A DNA stretch of 64,000 nt from Nipponacmea schrenckii. Its lineage: Eukaryota > Mollusca > Gastropoda > Lottiidae. The stretch covers positions 16,665,106 to 16,729,105 of the forward strand of contig JAUJPP010000005.1 in assembly GCA_030562195.1 (NCBI GenBank), read 5' to 3'. The number at the start of each line of letters is the position of its first letter. Positions within the stretch are counted from its first letter, which is position 1. The notes under the pieces were generated by a model, which searched no databases, was not told where the DNA came from, and saw only the letters and a list, made by a program, of their open reading frames with translations. Position numbers and translations under genes: made by a program. This document shows positions 1 through 9,158 of the stretch, piece by piece.

Positions 1-115
1 CCGAAGTGATAAACAGACCCTTACATCTAGAGTTAATGCGAACGGAAAAAACTCACGGCGAAGTGAATCAAGTGTAAGCAGTCAAGACACACCAGTTAAA
101 TCTTCCAGGAAAAAG

Positions 116-570
116 TTGTGTGGCTCATTCATGGAAAATTCAGGTATGGCGGGTGAAGCTTTTTTTGATAAAGACATGATAAATAGCATTGTTGAAAATG
201 CTGTAAAATCTGCAGTAAATCAGATAGAGACAAATTTAACTAAGTTGATTAACGAACGATTTAAAGACTTGAATGACAGAATGGCGATAATCGAAGTAGA
301 CCACGATCATGTTGGGACTGAACTTGATAGTTCGCATCACTTCATTAGAAACCACTAGTAGAACTACAACGCAAAGATAATTATTTGATCAAACTCCAGT
401 CTGATCTCAATAACCTTGACTAATACACCCGCAAAAATCACATCCGAAACTTCGGCGTCAAAGAAGGATGAAGATTGTGTTGCATTGGCTAAATCGGTCT
501 TCAAAGACAAGTTAGGAATTGAATCTGACATTATTGTCGATGCTGCCCATCGAGTTGGTGCAATTCGCTA
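116..570 (+). pseudogene. LINE ORF1-like coiled-coil / RNA-binding fragment
   Basis: The 80-codon open frame (116-358) has a heptad-like helix ending in INERFKDLNDRMAIIE, typical of the coiled coil before the RRM-like part of LINE ORF1 proteins. Past the stop, another frame still reads HIRNFGVKEG and later DAAHRVG, the spaced motifs of the L1-ORF1 type C-terminal domain. The frames are not continuous, so this is a remnant. Identification rests on motif order only. Confidence 0.6.
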
Positions 571-666
571 ACCCCCCCCCCCCCCCCGACAAGATGCTAG
601 TGTACAGAAACCTAGAGGTATTATTGTGCGCCTAAAGCAAACGGCTATGATAATATAAGCCATACA

Positions 667-2431
667 TTGTTAAAAAATATAGCTACGAGCATATGTATAC
701 CATTAAGAATATTATTCAATAAATCAATATATTTCGGGATATTCCCATCTGTTTGGAAAGTTGCACATGTGGTGCCAATGTTTAAGAAGAACGACAAATT
801 TAATGTATCTAACTACAGACCTATATCATTACTTAGTTCTGTGAGCAAATTATTTGAAAGGGTAATATTCAAACATTGTACAACTTTTTTCATGAAAATA
901 ACCTTCTGTATAACTTTTAGACCCGCTTATTCTACTGTCCATCAATTAATAGAAATATCACGACATTGTATTAGCTATTGAGAAACATGAATTCGTATGC
1001 TACGCGTTTTGTGACATCTCCAAAGCTTTTGATCGAGTGTATCATAAGGGATTATTATACAAGTTAGAAAATTATGGTATTCAATGAACTGCTCTCAAAT
1101 GGATATCCAGTTATATAAGTGATAGGCGTAAAAAGGATTTTATTAACAATGAGTTTTTCCTCAGAAATAATATTTAGTGCAGGTGTCCCTCAGGGATCAG
1201 TTTTAGGTCCCTTTCTATTCCTAATTTATGTAAATGATGTCCAGGATACACTTCAAAACTTAGCTAGATTGTTTGCTGATGATACGGCTCTTGGGGTTAG
1301 CAAACCATCCATTACTGAAATAGAAAACACCTTAAATTCTGATTTATCTAAATTACATACTTGGTCTGAAAACTGGCTCATAAAATTTAACCCAAGTAAA
1401 ACTAAAGTATTGTTATTCTCTACGAAAGTTCAACCGTATCAACCCAAACTATATCTTGGCAATGAGCAGCTTGAAATTGTGAATTCGCACAAGCACTTAG
1501 GCGTTACTCTATGCAACAATGCAAAATGGTTATTACATATTGACAACTTATTCTAATCAGCATCCAAACTCTTGAATATTTTACGAAAGTTATAATTTTC
1601 ACTTGATAGATAAACTTTAAATATTATTTACAAAATACACGTATTGTCAGTTTTGGAATATGCTTGTGAGGTATGGGACAATTGCAGTGCATCTGATTCG
1701 GATAGACTTGAAAAACTCCAATTAGAAGCTGCAAGAATTGTAACTGGGTTGACTAAATATGGTAGTAGAGAATCACTTTTGAAACTGGTTGGTGTCCCCT
1801 CTCTGTAAGACGCAAACATCGACGATTAGCTACTTTCTACAAAATATTAAATAACAAATCCCCTGATTATTTACAAGATATTGTAACAGGTTTTGAATCT
1901 CGAAGAAATGACTATAATCTTCGCAATGCTAACAGAGTCGATCCAATTCTTTGTAGAACAGCATTATTTGACAAATATTTTTTCCAATCCACAATTCGTG
2001 ACTGGAACGCCCTCGAAACTAATATAAAGAATTCCACTTCCATTGATTCTTTCAAACAAAAATTAAAACAAAATTCTAATAGTCATGGAGCTCTATATTT
2101 TTATTGGAAGGGCAGTAGATTAGAAAACATCCAGCATACCCGCATTCGTCATAATTGTAGTGCATTACAGAGTGATCTATTCAGAATTGGAGTTGTTACA
2201 AGCACATATTGTGCTTGTGACAACGCTGTTGAAGATGCTTAGCATTATTTTTCTGAATGCATAAACTTTGATGAACAACGAACTATTTTATTAAACAAAA
2301 CTTCTACCTATCCAAATGTTAATTTAAATACCTTGCTATGGGGTGACATAAATATTTCAACAGGTATGAACTTGAAATTATTTAGACATGTTCATAATTA
2401 TATAAAATCAACGAAAAGATTTGCGCATTAG
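667..2431 (+). pseudogene. LINE reverse transcriptase remnant
   Basis: Readable RT blocks in order are SNYRPISLLSSVSKLFERV, ISKAFDRVYHKGLLYKLENYGI in another frame (about 1014-1085), then AGVPQGSVLGPFLFLIYVND and ARLFADDTAL, which holds the catalytic ADD box (about 1267-1290). After 1556 the C-terminal region continues in pieces (EYACEVWDNCS, RDWNALETNIKNSTSIDSFK) to a stop near 2431. Several frameshifts and stops (around 981, 1085, 1556, 1806 and 2240) rule out function. Confidence 0.85.
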
Positions 2432-3018
2432 CATTTCCAATGTACGAATCATCTGTTTTCATCAAAGTTGTATCGATTTAAACTACTGGTGGATTTTCTT
2501 TTTCTTTTTTTTCTTTTTGTTCCGTTTTATTTTCATTTATTTTCTCCCCGTCTCCATAGTTTTATGTAATATTATATATTAATGTATTAAGTAAAACTAG
2601 TTGTTGTATGATGAGTCCTTGCTGTTTTCGTATTTTTTTATTCGTAAGTAAGGTCTGTCATATGATATTTGTATTATATTATCCTTCAACGGCTTGACAC
2701 TCGGACTACGTTCAACCTTTTGTTTATTAACGCCTAGAGTAATAGCTTCACCGAACTGTTGTCTCAAAGTGTCTTGTAATCTGATATATTGGGGTAGTCT
2801 TCTTGTATTGTATTGGTTTATTCTCTCTTTCGTGTTATTATTTTGTTTTCGTGCTATCTTTAACTTTTTATTATTATACGCCATCTTGTAAAATATTCTC
2901 TCAAATTATTAAGGGAAGGGCTTCTTCTAAGTTTTTGTAACTTGTGCCTCATCCTTTTGTTTATACAATAAAATATGTTTAAATCAAAAAATGTATTTTA
3001 TGCTTTTCCTCCTTTCAG

Positions 3019-3368
3019 TTTGATATCCAGAGTGTCAAGTTAAGACAAGAACAAGCAGAATGTTTATTGATAGTTCCCTTGTGGACAACACAGAACTGGT
3101 ATCCGGTTTTGATGGAAGTATTAATAGACAATCCATTGATAATACCGAGAAAGAAAACTCTACTTACATTAGTAGGAACTCACAAAATTCATCCTCTTTA
3201 CAACAAACTACAGCTGATGGCTTGTCGTGTATCAGGAACAGCTTGGAAGGCAGAAACCTTTCGTCAAGGTCTTCCCAAATTATCATGTCAGCCTGGAGAG
3301 GTAGTACTCAAAAACAATATTCAACATATGTTCAGAAATGGGTTCAATTCTGTATGCACGGGAGATTG
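3019..3368 (+). pseudogene. C-terminal end of a DIRS-type reverse transcriptase/RNase H ORF
   Basis: In the frame overlapping the recombinase ORF the sequence reads IVPLWTTQNWYPVLMEVLID and later NKLQLMACRVSG, the tail that follows RNase H in DIRS-like retroelements. The stop is at about 3367-3369. The overlap of the RT/RNase H tail with the start of the tyrosine recombinase in a different frame is the known DIRS ORF layout. Upstream RT and RNase H catalytic blocks are absent, so the element is 5' truncated or deleted near 3010. Confidence 0.7.
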
Positions 3369-4171
3369 ATTACCTTCAATCATCTGTAGAAAATTTAGTG
3401 GAGTTTTTGACATCCTTATTTGACAGTGGATTAAGTTATAGTGCACTGAACACAACCAGATCAGTTGTGCTTGTTCAAGATGGTTTTGCCATAGGATCTC
3501 ACCCTCTAATAAATAGGTTTATGAAGGGTGTTTATAATCTCCGTCCTTCACAATCTCGATATAGTGAAACTTGGGATGTGTCTGTGGTGTTGAATTATTT
3601 AAAAAAAGCTATCACCAGTGAAGGATTTAAGTTTTAGTTATTATCTTTTAAATTATCTATGTTAATTGCATTAACATTGGCCAGTCGGAAACAGTCTCTT
3701 CACTTGTTGACTATTCTTGATATGAATAAATGTTATCATTCCTATGTGCTTCATTATAGTGGCTTATTAAAGCAGTTAAAAGCAGGAAAATATAATCCTG
3801 TTGCCGAATTAAAGGCTTATCCTCCAGATAGGAGACTATGTGTTGGGTTTACCTTAAAGGAATATTTATCTCGAACGTCCGAATTACGGAATTGTGAAAA
3901 CGCTTTATTCATTATAAAACCTGTGTCGAAAATGACAATCAGTAGATGGTTACGTCAAGTAATGTCCAACTCAGGAATTGATTGTGATAAATATAAATCC
4001 CACAGTATCAGAAGTGCTGCTACATCTAAAGCTAAAGCTAAAGCTAAATTTGTACCAATAGAAAACATTTTACAAGTGGCAGGATGGACAAATACAAAAA
4101 CTTTTGCCAAGTTTTATGACAAAAATATTGCAGAAAATACTGTATTTAGTGATGCTGTTTTAAGTTTATGA
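3060..4171 (+). pseudogene. DIRS-type tyrosine recombinase, broken
   Basis: The N-terminal part contains SAWRGSTQKQYSTYVQKWVQF, like the SAM-type core-binding helix of tyrosine recombinases. The catalytic part has ALTLASRKQSL (first Arg), SHSIRSAATSKA (H-x-x-R box) and VAGWTNTKTFAKFYDK (W in the HxxR-to-Tyr segment, then the nucleophile Tyr). The reading frame changes between about 3365 and 3389, and a TAG at 3635-3637 interrupts it. With those two lesions the product would be about 370 residues, normal for DIRS recombinases. It would act in circular-intermediate integration without an integrase or target duplication. Confidence 0.85.
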
Positions 4172-4260
4172 TTAAAGTGTATTGTTTTAACTTCTGGTTT
4201 CTTTATAAGAATTTGGCTTTGAAGTCTCATATGAGACCGGAAGTGGTTATGGCGTAATAG

Positions 4261-4570
4261 AATCCCCCAACTAAACTAAACTTACCTTGGTAAAATTCTA
4301 TGGGATTCTATGTAGTCATTGTAACCACTGGAGGGATCAGATGCCCTCCCTGGTAAAGTATGTTTACCCTTCCCAGGTTTATGTGGTAAACCTTGCATCT
4401 GTTTTGTACTTTATTTTTATTCAAATTCTTGTAAAGAATAGCTGTAAATACTGACTAGTTAGAGGCTTGGCGCTCATCTTATCTGATCCCTCCAGTGGTT
4501 ACAATGACTACATATAATCCCAATCAAACGTCACCTTTTACCAAGGTAAGTTTAGTTTAGTTGGGGGATT
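4261..4570. repeat. Foldback (inverted repeat) terminus of the DIRS-like element
   Basis: Positions 4261-4295 and 4536-4570 are perfect 35-bp reverse complements. Inside them a second block (about 4302-4342 against 4481-4520) pairs nearly perfectly, leaving a spacer of about 140 bp. It follows the recombinase stop by 90 bp. DIRS elements carry inverted termini and an internal complementary region at the 3' side, so this is probably that structure. A 14-bp palindrome (4224-4237) lies just upstream. Confidence 0.6.
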
Positions 4571-5069
4571 AAAACGTGTAAAGTTAAAGTAATGAATAAA
4601 TCGGGTTTTTTTCATTCGTTGTTTTTGGTAGCATGTATTTTGAAGGAGTGATATCGGAATTATATCACAGATTAAAGATTTAAACAAAAGTGATATTTTT
4701 TTCTCGCCTTTATATGACGTCACATCAGTCCAAAATATGCCGCCATTTTGAAAAAATAACGCAATCTTGGCACAATGCCCGTACCAGTATGTTGGATAAA
4801 TGGTCCACAAAGTTAAAAGGGTGACGTCACATCTGTATTTTAAGTGTATTTATTTGTCTGTTGGACCAAATGTCACGACTAAAGAATAAAATCTCAGTAT
4901 AACACATCGTGTAAAGTAATTATTGAAAATCTCTTCTAAACGTGTTTAATTTTCTTTGATTATCACTTAAGTTTGGTGGATTTATCAGATCAGAAGGGAT
5001 TCAATGCTATTATGACATAATGTCTTCATGGCATTTAGTAGAGCTATTGGATAAAAAAACGAATTCTTA
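4571..5069. other. Unassigned spacer between two mobile elements
   Basis: No supported gene. Two TGACGTCA motifs (about 4715-4722 and 4822-4829) and CCGCCATTTT are present. The open frame on the minus strand here looks like chance. Confidence 0.5.
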
Positions 5070-5162
5070 GTAGGGGCCTAGGGCTAGGAACTTTGGTTGC
5101 TAGGCAACGGATGACGTCATAGTTGGTTGCTAAGGAGATGACGTCATATGACGTCACTTCCG
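5070..5162. promoter_or_regulatory. Left terminal enhancer-like cluster: RFX X-box, three CREs, ETS core
   Basis: Within 93 bp of the end are GTTGCTAGGCAAC (5096-5108, palindromic RFX-type X-box), TGACGTCA at 5112-5119, 5139-5146 and 5149-5156 (CRE/ATF palindromes), a half X-box GGTTGCTAAGG, and CACTTCCG (ETS core). RFX, CREB/ATF and ETS binding to such motifs is established knowledge. Use here is inferred. The same region may overlap the replication origin. Confidence 0.55.
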
Positions 5163-5175
5163 TTGTTAGGGAGAA

Positions 5176-5265
5176 TCGGGGACCCCCCTGTGGGAAATCC
5201 CTTTGGGGGAACCCCTGTGGGAAATCCTTGTGGGGGAAACCCTGTGGGGAATCACAAGGGGAAAT
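5176..5265. repeat. G-rich minisatellite near the left terminus
   Basis: About three degenerate units of roughly 28 bp start CCCTGTGGGAAATCC and end in a run of 4-5 G. The right arm has only one short equivalent, so the array expanded in the left arm after duplication. The G runs could form a quadruplex. Confidence 0.6.
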
Positions 5266-5347
5266 ACCAAAGGAAATCCGTCAATGGGAAAACCCCGGGA
5301 AAATGCCTGTCGGGAAAGGGGGAAAAACTCTTTTCATTTGATTAGGT

Positions 5348-5363
5348 AGCCCTGAAAAGGGCT
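5348..5363. terminator. Perfect 3'-end hairpin downstream of the Cys-rich gene
   Basis: AGCCCTGAAAAGGGCT is a perfect 6-bp stem with a GAAA loop. Its right-arm partner lies at 17827-17842. A related hairpin, also preceded by TTTGATT, lies between the convergent BIR and small genes (6278-6291). A role in transcript end formation is inferred. Confidence 0.4.
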
Positions 5364-5383
5364 GTTTTGATTGGACTTGGGCG

Positions 5384-5578
5384 TTACGCGCCTTTGACAT
5401 TAGTCAAAAAACGACCGCCTACACGTACAAACTTCTTTCGGTTTCTTTGGACATACTCTCCGATGTTAGAAATGCGCCAAAACGTCGGTCGTACTATAGC
5501 CATACACCAGAGACACTGAAACCAGTCATCCTCTGGATGGTGGATGGTGTCGCATTCCTTAACACCTGGTTTGTCCAT
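5384..5578 (-). pseudogene. Small Cys-rich gene, left-arm copy (broken)
   Basis: The copy begins MDKPGVKEC at 5578 and aligns with the intact right-arm gene (17613-17909). It has lost a block of about 30 bp that removes the first C-x2-C pair. A 1-bp deletion after PTFWRIS then shifts the frame, so the last Cys pairs are lost. The remaining open frame ends at 5384. Confidence 0.7.
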
Positions 5579-5746
5579 GGCGAATATATTTCTTCCAGTC
5601 AAAGCACGCTGTTTTATAAGGCCAGAGATCACGTGTGAGATCACGTGACTATTTCCAAGCTTTTGATTGGTTATAATAAAAGTTGACTTGAATATATATT
5701 ATGTATATATATAATACTACACCTACACTAGAAATTTTCATTTGAC
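5579..5746. promoter_or_regulatory. Divergent promoter between the Cys-rich and BIR genes (left arm)
   Basis: Reading towards the Cys-rich gene: AACCAATC, then CACGTG (two copies here), then TTATAAAAC shortly before the ATG. Towards the BIR gene there is a TATATATATAATA stretch about 40 bp upstream of the ATG. The right-arm equivalent (17460-17612) has one CACGTG, 18 bp from CCAAT and 11 bp from TATAAAA. Confidence 0.55.
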
Positions 5747-6245
5747 ATGGAACGATACTTGTGGTTCGAAGATCGTCTGGACACGTTTGGTCGATTGGCC
5801 TAAATCTAAACCTACACCAACTTCTATAGCCGAAGCGGGTTTTCATTACCTTCAATTCAAAGATACCGTAGAATGCTTCGTGTGTGGACAGAAACTTAAA
5901 GACTGGCAACCTGACGACTGTCCCTGGGAGGAGCATCGACGTCATTCGCCACACTGTCTCTATTTAAAAATGATCAAACCAAAAGCCTATCGGAAAGGTT
6001 ATGAGTATGAATGGAAAAGAACATTGAGAGGCGAAACCAGTACCATGGCAACCAGTCACAAAGTGTATCCAGATTTCAAATCGTGTTGGTCTGCAGCCAA
6101 AAAACACGACTTTGATTTTCCCGACTCCATGGGAATTTACTTGTGGATTATGAAAGTAGACGAGAAAGGAAAATTTATAGAAGAAATGGAAATTGATAAA
6201 ATGAATAAGATGGAATTATTGTTGAAATGTTTACATATTAATTAA
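5747..6245 (+). pseudogene. BIR-domain (IAP-type) gene, left-arm copy
   Basis: From the ATG at 5747 the protein starts MERYLWFEDRLDTF. One extra G at about 5789-5790 then shifts the frame, and the BIR follows in the other frame. The Zn-binding pattern is C-x2-C-x16-H-x6-C: ECFVCGQKLKDW, then WEEH, then HSPHC. The Gly of AGFHY and the Trp of KDWQPDD, both BIR hallmarks, are present. About 65 C-terminal residues follow with no recognised domain and no RING, ending at TAA 6243-6245. BIR proteins of viruses and hosts block caspases or act in immune signalling. Function here is inferred, and this copy is frameshifted. Confidence 0.85.
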
Positions 6246-6277
6246 TGTGTTGTTGTTCTCTTTTAATTTGATTTGTT

Positions 6278-6291
6278 GCCCTAAAAAGGGC
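6278..6291. terminator. Shared hairpin between convergent BIR and small genes
   Basis: GCCCTAAAAAGGGC forms a 5-bp stem with an A4 loop, 33 bp after the BIR stop and 43 bp from the stop of the opposing gene. The right-arm partner (about 16878-16892) has one stem mismatch. Confidence 0.35.
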
Positions 6292-6333
6292 CGTCAAGCT
6301 ATGCCTGACGTGGTAGGCTCTTGAACTGCAAGA

Positions 6334-6501
6334 TCAAAGGCGTTTATCGTTGTCAATGAAATACTTCAAAGCCAACTCGAAACACCCTTTCTCTTGAGCC
6401 CACAGCCACCGCTCCTCTCGATGGCGCTCGAGGGTTCCTCGCAAAATTTCCTCCCATCTCTCTTGTTCCGCAACAACAGCTTTACTTCTACAATTGCTCA
6501 T
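6334..6501 (-). CDS. Small basic/aromatic protein, 55 aa, left-arm copy (lacks myristoylation Gly)
   Basis: Starts MSNCRSKAVV at 6501 and stops at TGA 6334-6336, 55 codons. The right-arm copy starts MGNCRSK, which fits the N-myristoylation rule M-G-x-x-x-S/T. Here Gly2 is Ser, so the lipid signal is lost. The body is a charged, Trp-rich helix (RWEEILRGTLERHREERW). No family is recognised. It is divergent from polB and convergent with the BIR gene. The stop present here is missing in the right arm, and which is ancestral is not known. Confidence 0.55.
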   Translation of the reverse strand: MSNCRSKAVVAEQERWEEILRGTLERHREERWLWAQEKGCFELALKYFIDNDKRL

Positions 6502-6651
6502 GGTGAAATTGTGGAAATGATGACAAGAATGGCTAAGCGCGCAGTTAAATAGGCCCAGATGACGTCATTTCTAACAATGACTTGACAACCAATCAGGCTC
6601 CATGGCCATTCGACCACGTGATCTATGCAACTATTTAATGACTGATTTTGA
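6502..6651. promoter_or_regulatory. Divergent promoter between the small gene and polB (left arm)
   Basis: Reading towards polB: AACCAATCAGG, 21 bp to CACGTGATC, then TATTTAA, which starts 11 bp after CACGTG. TGACGTCA lies upstream (6553-6560), and an inverted TATTTAA-like box faces the small gene. The same parts occur in the right arm (16492-16668). The LINE insertion at 6666 now separates this promoter from polB by 1.5 kb in the left arm. Confidence 0.55.
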
Positions 6652-6798
6652 TCTCCACATTCACTCGTGTCGGAAAGAACCAGATAAATAGGAGTATCTC
6701 CTATGGTCAAGCAACTACTGATCTCTTGAGAGAGCACCAACTCGATCAAGTTAGCATCAGCCAACGACACCGAGCTGACCCAGTCCACCAACAAGCAC

Positions 6799-7693
6799 GT
6801 GAACCCAGTGGCAGCAAGAGCGCAAGCTCTTGACCTCATCGACTCCAAGTTCGCCGACCATTTGAAGATCTATACTGATGGCTCCAAGAGTAGCACAGAT
6901 ACTGGTTACGGTTTGTGTATTCCGGAGAAAGGCATCAGACTTGCCAAACGGATACCCCCCACACTGCTCAGTGTTCACAGCAGAACTACTAGCTATCAGG
7001 GACGCCATAGCATGGCTATCCCTTAACTATACGGAACCTGCCGTAATCCTGTCTGACTCACTAAGTAGCCTTCAGTCTATTTCTAACAATTTTTCTAATT
7101 GTAGGTCAGAAGTTTTAACGAACATCCGAAGTATGATTCACAACTACCAAACCAACAACAACCACCAGATCGAACTATCATGGATCCCGTCGCACGTCTT
7201 CATCCCGGGAAACGAACAAGCTGACCGTGTTGCCAAGGACAGTTTGGGTCTGGAGAATATCGAGCCTGTAAAATTCTCGTATGAAGAATTTTGCAGTCTC
7301 GCGTCCTCTAAGATCAACCAGAAATGGGACGACATGCTAAGGAACCTCAACACTGATAGATACCAGATTGATCCGAAGATACCAAACCAAACCAAAATTA
7401 ACCATCCATCTGTAGCCATCTGCAAACTGGTAACCAGACTACGCACCAACCATGTCATGCGAGACCATCAGTTCAATGCCATTAAATGCCGATGCGGACA
7501 CGTTGCCACCAGGACGCATCTTCTCATTCAATGCACCGAATTGAAACCATCTCGTAAGACATTGACGGACTACCTGGAAACCAACGGCATACCAATCACC
7601 ATACAGAATATTTTGGCTCCACCCAAGGACCACTGGCACAAAATAATGAAACTCATCTACCAATTTATTTCCACATCTGTTATAAACAGATAA
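6799..7693 (+). pseudogene. LINE RNase H and C-terminal Cys/His domain
   Basis: RNase H motifs in order are KIYTDGSKS (first Asp), TAELLAIRDAIAWL (Glu), ILSDSLSSLQSI (Asp) and WIPSHVFIPGNEQADRVAK (last Asp). The frame changes near 6950-6960, close to a C run (ATACCCCCC), so the ORF is split. The distal part has CRCGHVATRTHLLIQC, a zinc-knuckle-like segment common at the end of LINE ORF2 proteins. The stop is at 7691-7693. Confidence 0.85.
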
Positions 7694-7865
7694 CCTAAGT
7701 TTCTTTTAAAAGTTATACAATCAATTTTCAAAACAAGTTTTATAGCAGAAACAAAAGAGAACATCTTTTCTTTTTTTTTTTCTTTTTTTTTTTTTTTGTG
7801 AAAGCCTTCATCTCTTCTTCTCTCCTTTCTCACGTCTCCTTTTCTTCTTTCTTTTAGGTCTTCAA

Positions 7866-8188
7866 CTCTTCCAAGCACAGACAGATAATCAAACCAAACC
7901 AAACCAAACCAACAACCACCAACAACAACCACCATGATCATAACGAGTTTTGGAGGAATGTAGAAGACTGAATCACTCACGCCACACCATCCAGGGCCGA
8001 GTTTCACCGCCATGACATTCGTTCCGACCAGATCGTACGATTTCTCAAACCACCACCAAACCAACAGTTTCCTAAATCATCCAATTGAGTCTAAATCCAC
8101 TACCAACGACGACCAAAGTGCAACTACCTAGTTTGCGATATCAGCAATTGCTGGAAGCGAACGTTAACTCGCCATTTACCTACCTACC
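7866..8188 (+). repeat. LINE 3' UTR, related to a copy at 52.7-53.0 kb
   Basis: The segment with CCAAACCAAACC tracts, then CAGGGCCGAGTTTCACCGCC and AGCGAACGTTAACT, recurs at about 52726-53025, so it marks the 3' end of a LINE family present more than once. Confidence 0.75.
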
Positions 8189-9158
8189 TCTCCACATTCA
8201 CTATCAGAGCAACCTGCGAATATGGCATATCAACTACGACTAGGCGATAGACAATACGGCAGAAGATTTCATACCAATTCGGTGTATCTGAACGTCGATT
8301 TTACTCAAAGTTGGAATCATGATTTATCAGCAGAAGTTCCTCAACAGTTGGACAATACGTTTAACCAAATTATCCGAGACATTGGAAACTATTTGAATTG
8401 CGACCCAGACGATCAGGCCAGATTTAGCGTATCACACCCGGGACTGAAATCACCAGCTTGGATTCCATTTAACAAATGGTCAAGAATAAGAGCCCAAGAT
8501 ATTTTGAACCCTGTGGCTAGAATTTTACAATCTAACGAACAATTTAGATTAGATGAACGTATGTCTCTTCATGTGTGTCATGTGAGTGTTCCAAAAAGAG
8601 ATGGCCAAGGAAGATATCAACTTAAACGGGAATCATTATCGTTGGAGGATTATTTGAAGAGAAAGAAAGCGATTGTAGTGGTCAAGAACAGAGATAATTT
8701 GTGCTTCCAACGTGCTATTGTGATCGCCAAACACTATGCCAACAAAAACGACACACCGGAATGGGAGACACAACGAAAACGATTAACAGCACATTCAGGT
8801 CCTTACAGTTGGCAGACAAAATGTGTCGAAAGATTCATTCAACAAGTTGGGGCACCTGGGACCTGTACCAAAAAACACTCGGACAACAAGGCTACCAGCT
8901 GTTTGTGTATTCTAGGCTTCTATTTGGAAAATTCATATACAAAGGCAAAGTTTCCGGTACGCCCAAAAAACTTCATCTTTACCATCACGACCATCATTAT
9001 GACGTCATTATGTCTATGCCTGCCTTTTTAGAGAGGAATTATTATTGCGACTTGTGTGGAAAAGGCTACGATAATATCGAGACGCATCCATGTACAAGTA
9101 TGTGCAGTGCTTGTCGACGCCAAGGAAAAGATTGTTCCATTGATACACCTCGATCCTG

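Larger units (their letters stand above)
1..2600 (+). mobile_element. Degenerate LINE (non-LTR retrotransposon), internally deleted
   Basis: An ORF1-like coiled-coil segment (116-570) is followed directly by reverse transcriptase (667-1556) and a C-terminal region readable to about 2431, all on the plus strand and all broken by stops and frame changes. The endonuclease that should lie between ORF1 and RT is missing, so the copy is internally deleted. A run of 16 C (572-587) sits at the apparent join. The 3' end is placed loosely near 2600, after a T-rich AT-rich tail. The 5' end may lie outside the window. Clade is not assigned; the RT motifs suit the CR1/Jockey group. Confidence 0.8.
6652..8202 (+). 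mobile_element. 5'-truncated LINE with RNase H, inserted in the left arm with 14-bp target duplication
   Basis: The 14 bases tctccacattcact occur at 6652-6665 and 8189-8202 and bound the insertion (6666-8188). The right arm has the empty site (around 16509-16530, single near-identical copy). The insert carries the C-terminal RNase H region and a 3' UTR with repeated CCAAA and CAACAAC tracts, ending in (TACC)n. The reverse transcriptase is missing, as expected from 5' truncation during target-primed reverse transcription. RNase H points to the I/Jockey-like LINE group. Confidence 0.9.

Noticed and set aside
2597..2884. 95-codon minus-strand frame between the LINE and DIRS remnants
   Set aside because: Low-complexity, Asn/Lys-rich, no motif and no relation to either element's ORFs; probably chance.
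4538..4810. 90-codon minus-strand frame
   Set aside because: Ends inside the DIRS foldback and has no recognisable features.
5055..5070. Target-site duplication of the 13-kb element
   Set aside because: Flanks CGAATTCTTA (left) and CATTGTCGCA (right) do not match over 4-6 bp; no duplication claimed.
5123..5345. Two overlapping plus-strand frames rich in Gly, Pro and Lys
   Set aside because: They read the G-rich minisatellite of the terminal repeat; not conserved at the right end.
7657..8064. 135-codon minus-strand frame
   Set aside because: Antisense to the LINE 3' UTR and poly-pyrimidine tract; low complexity.
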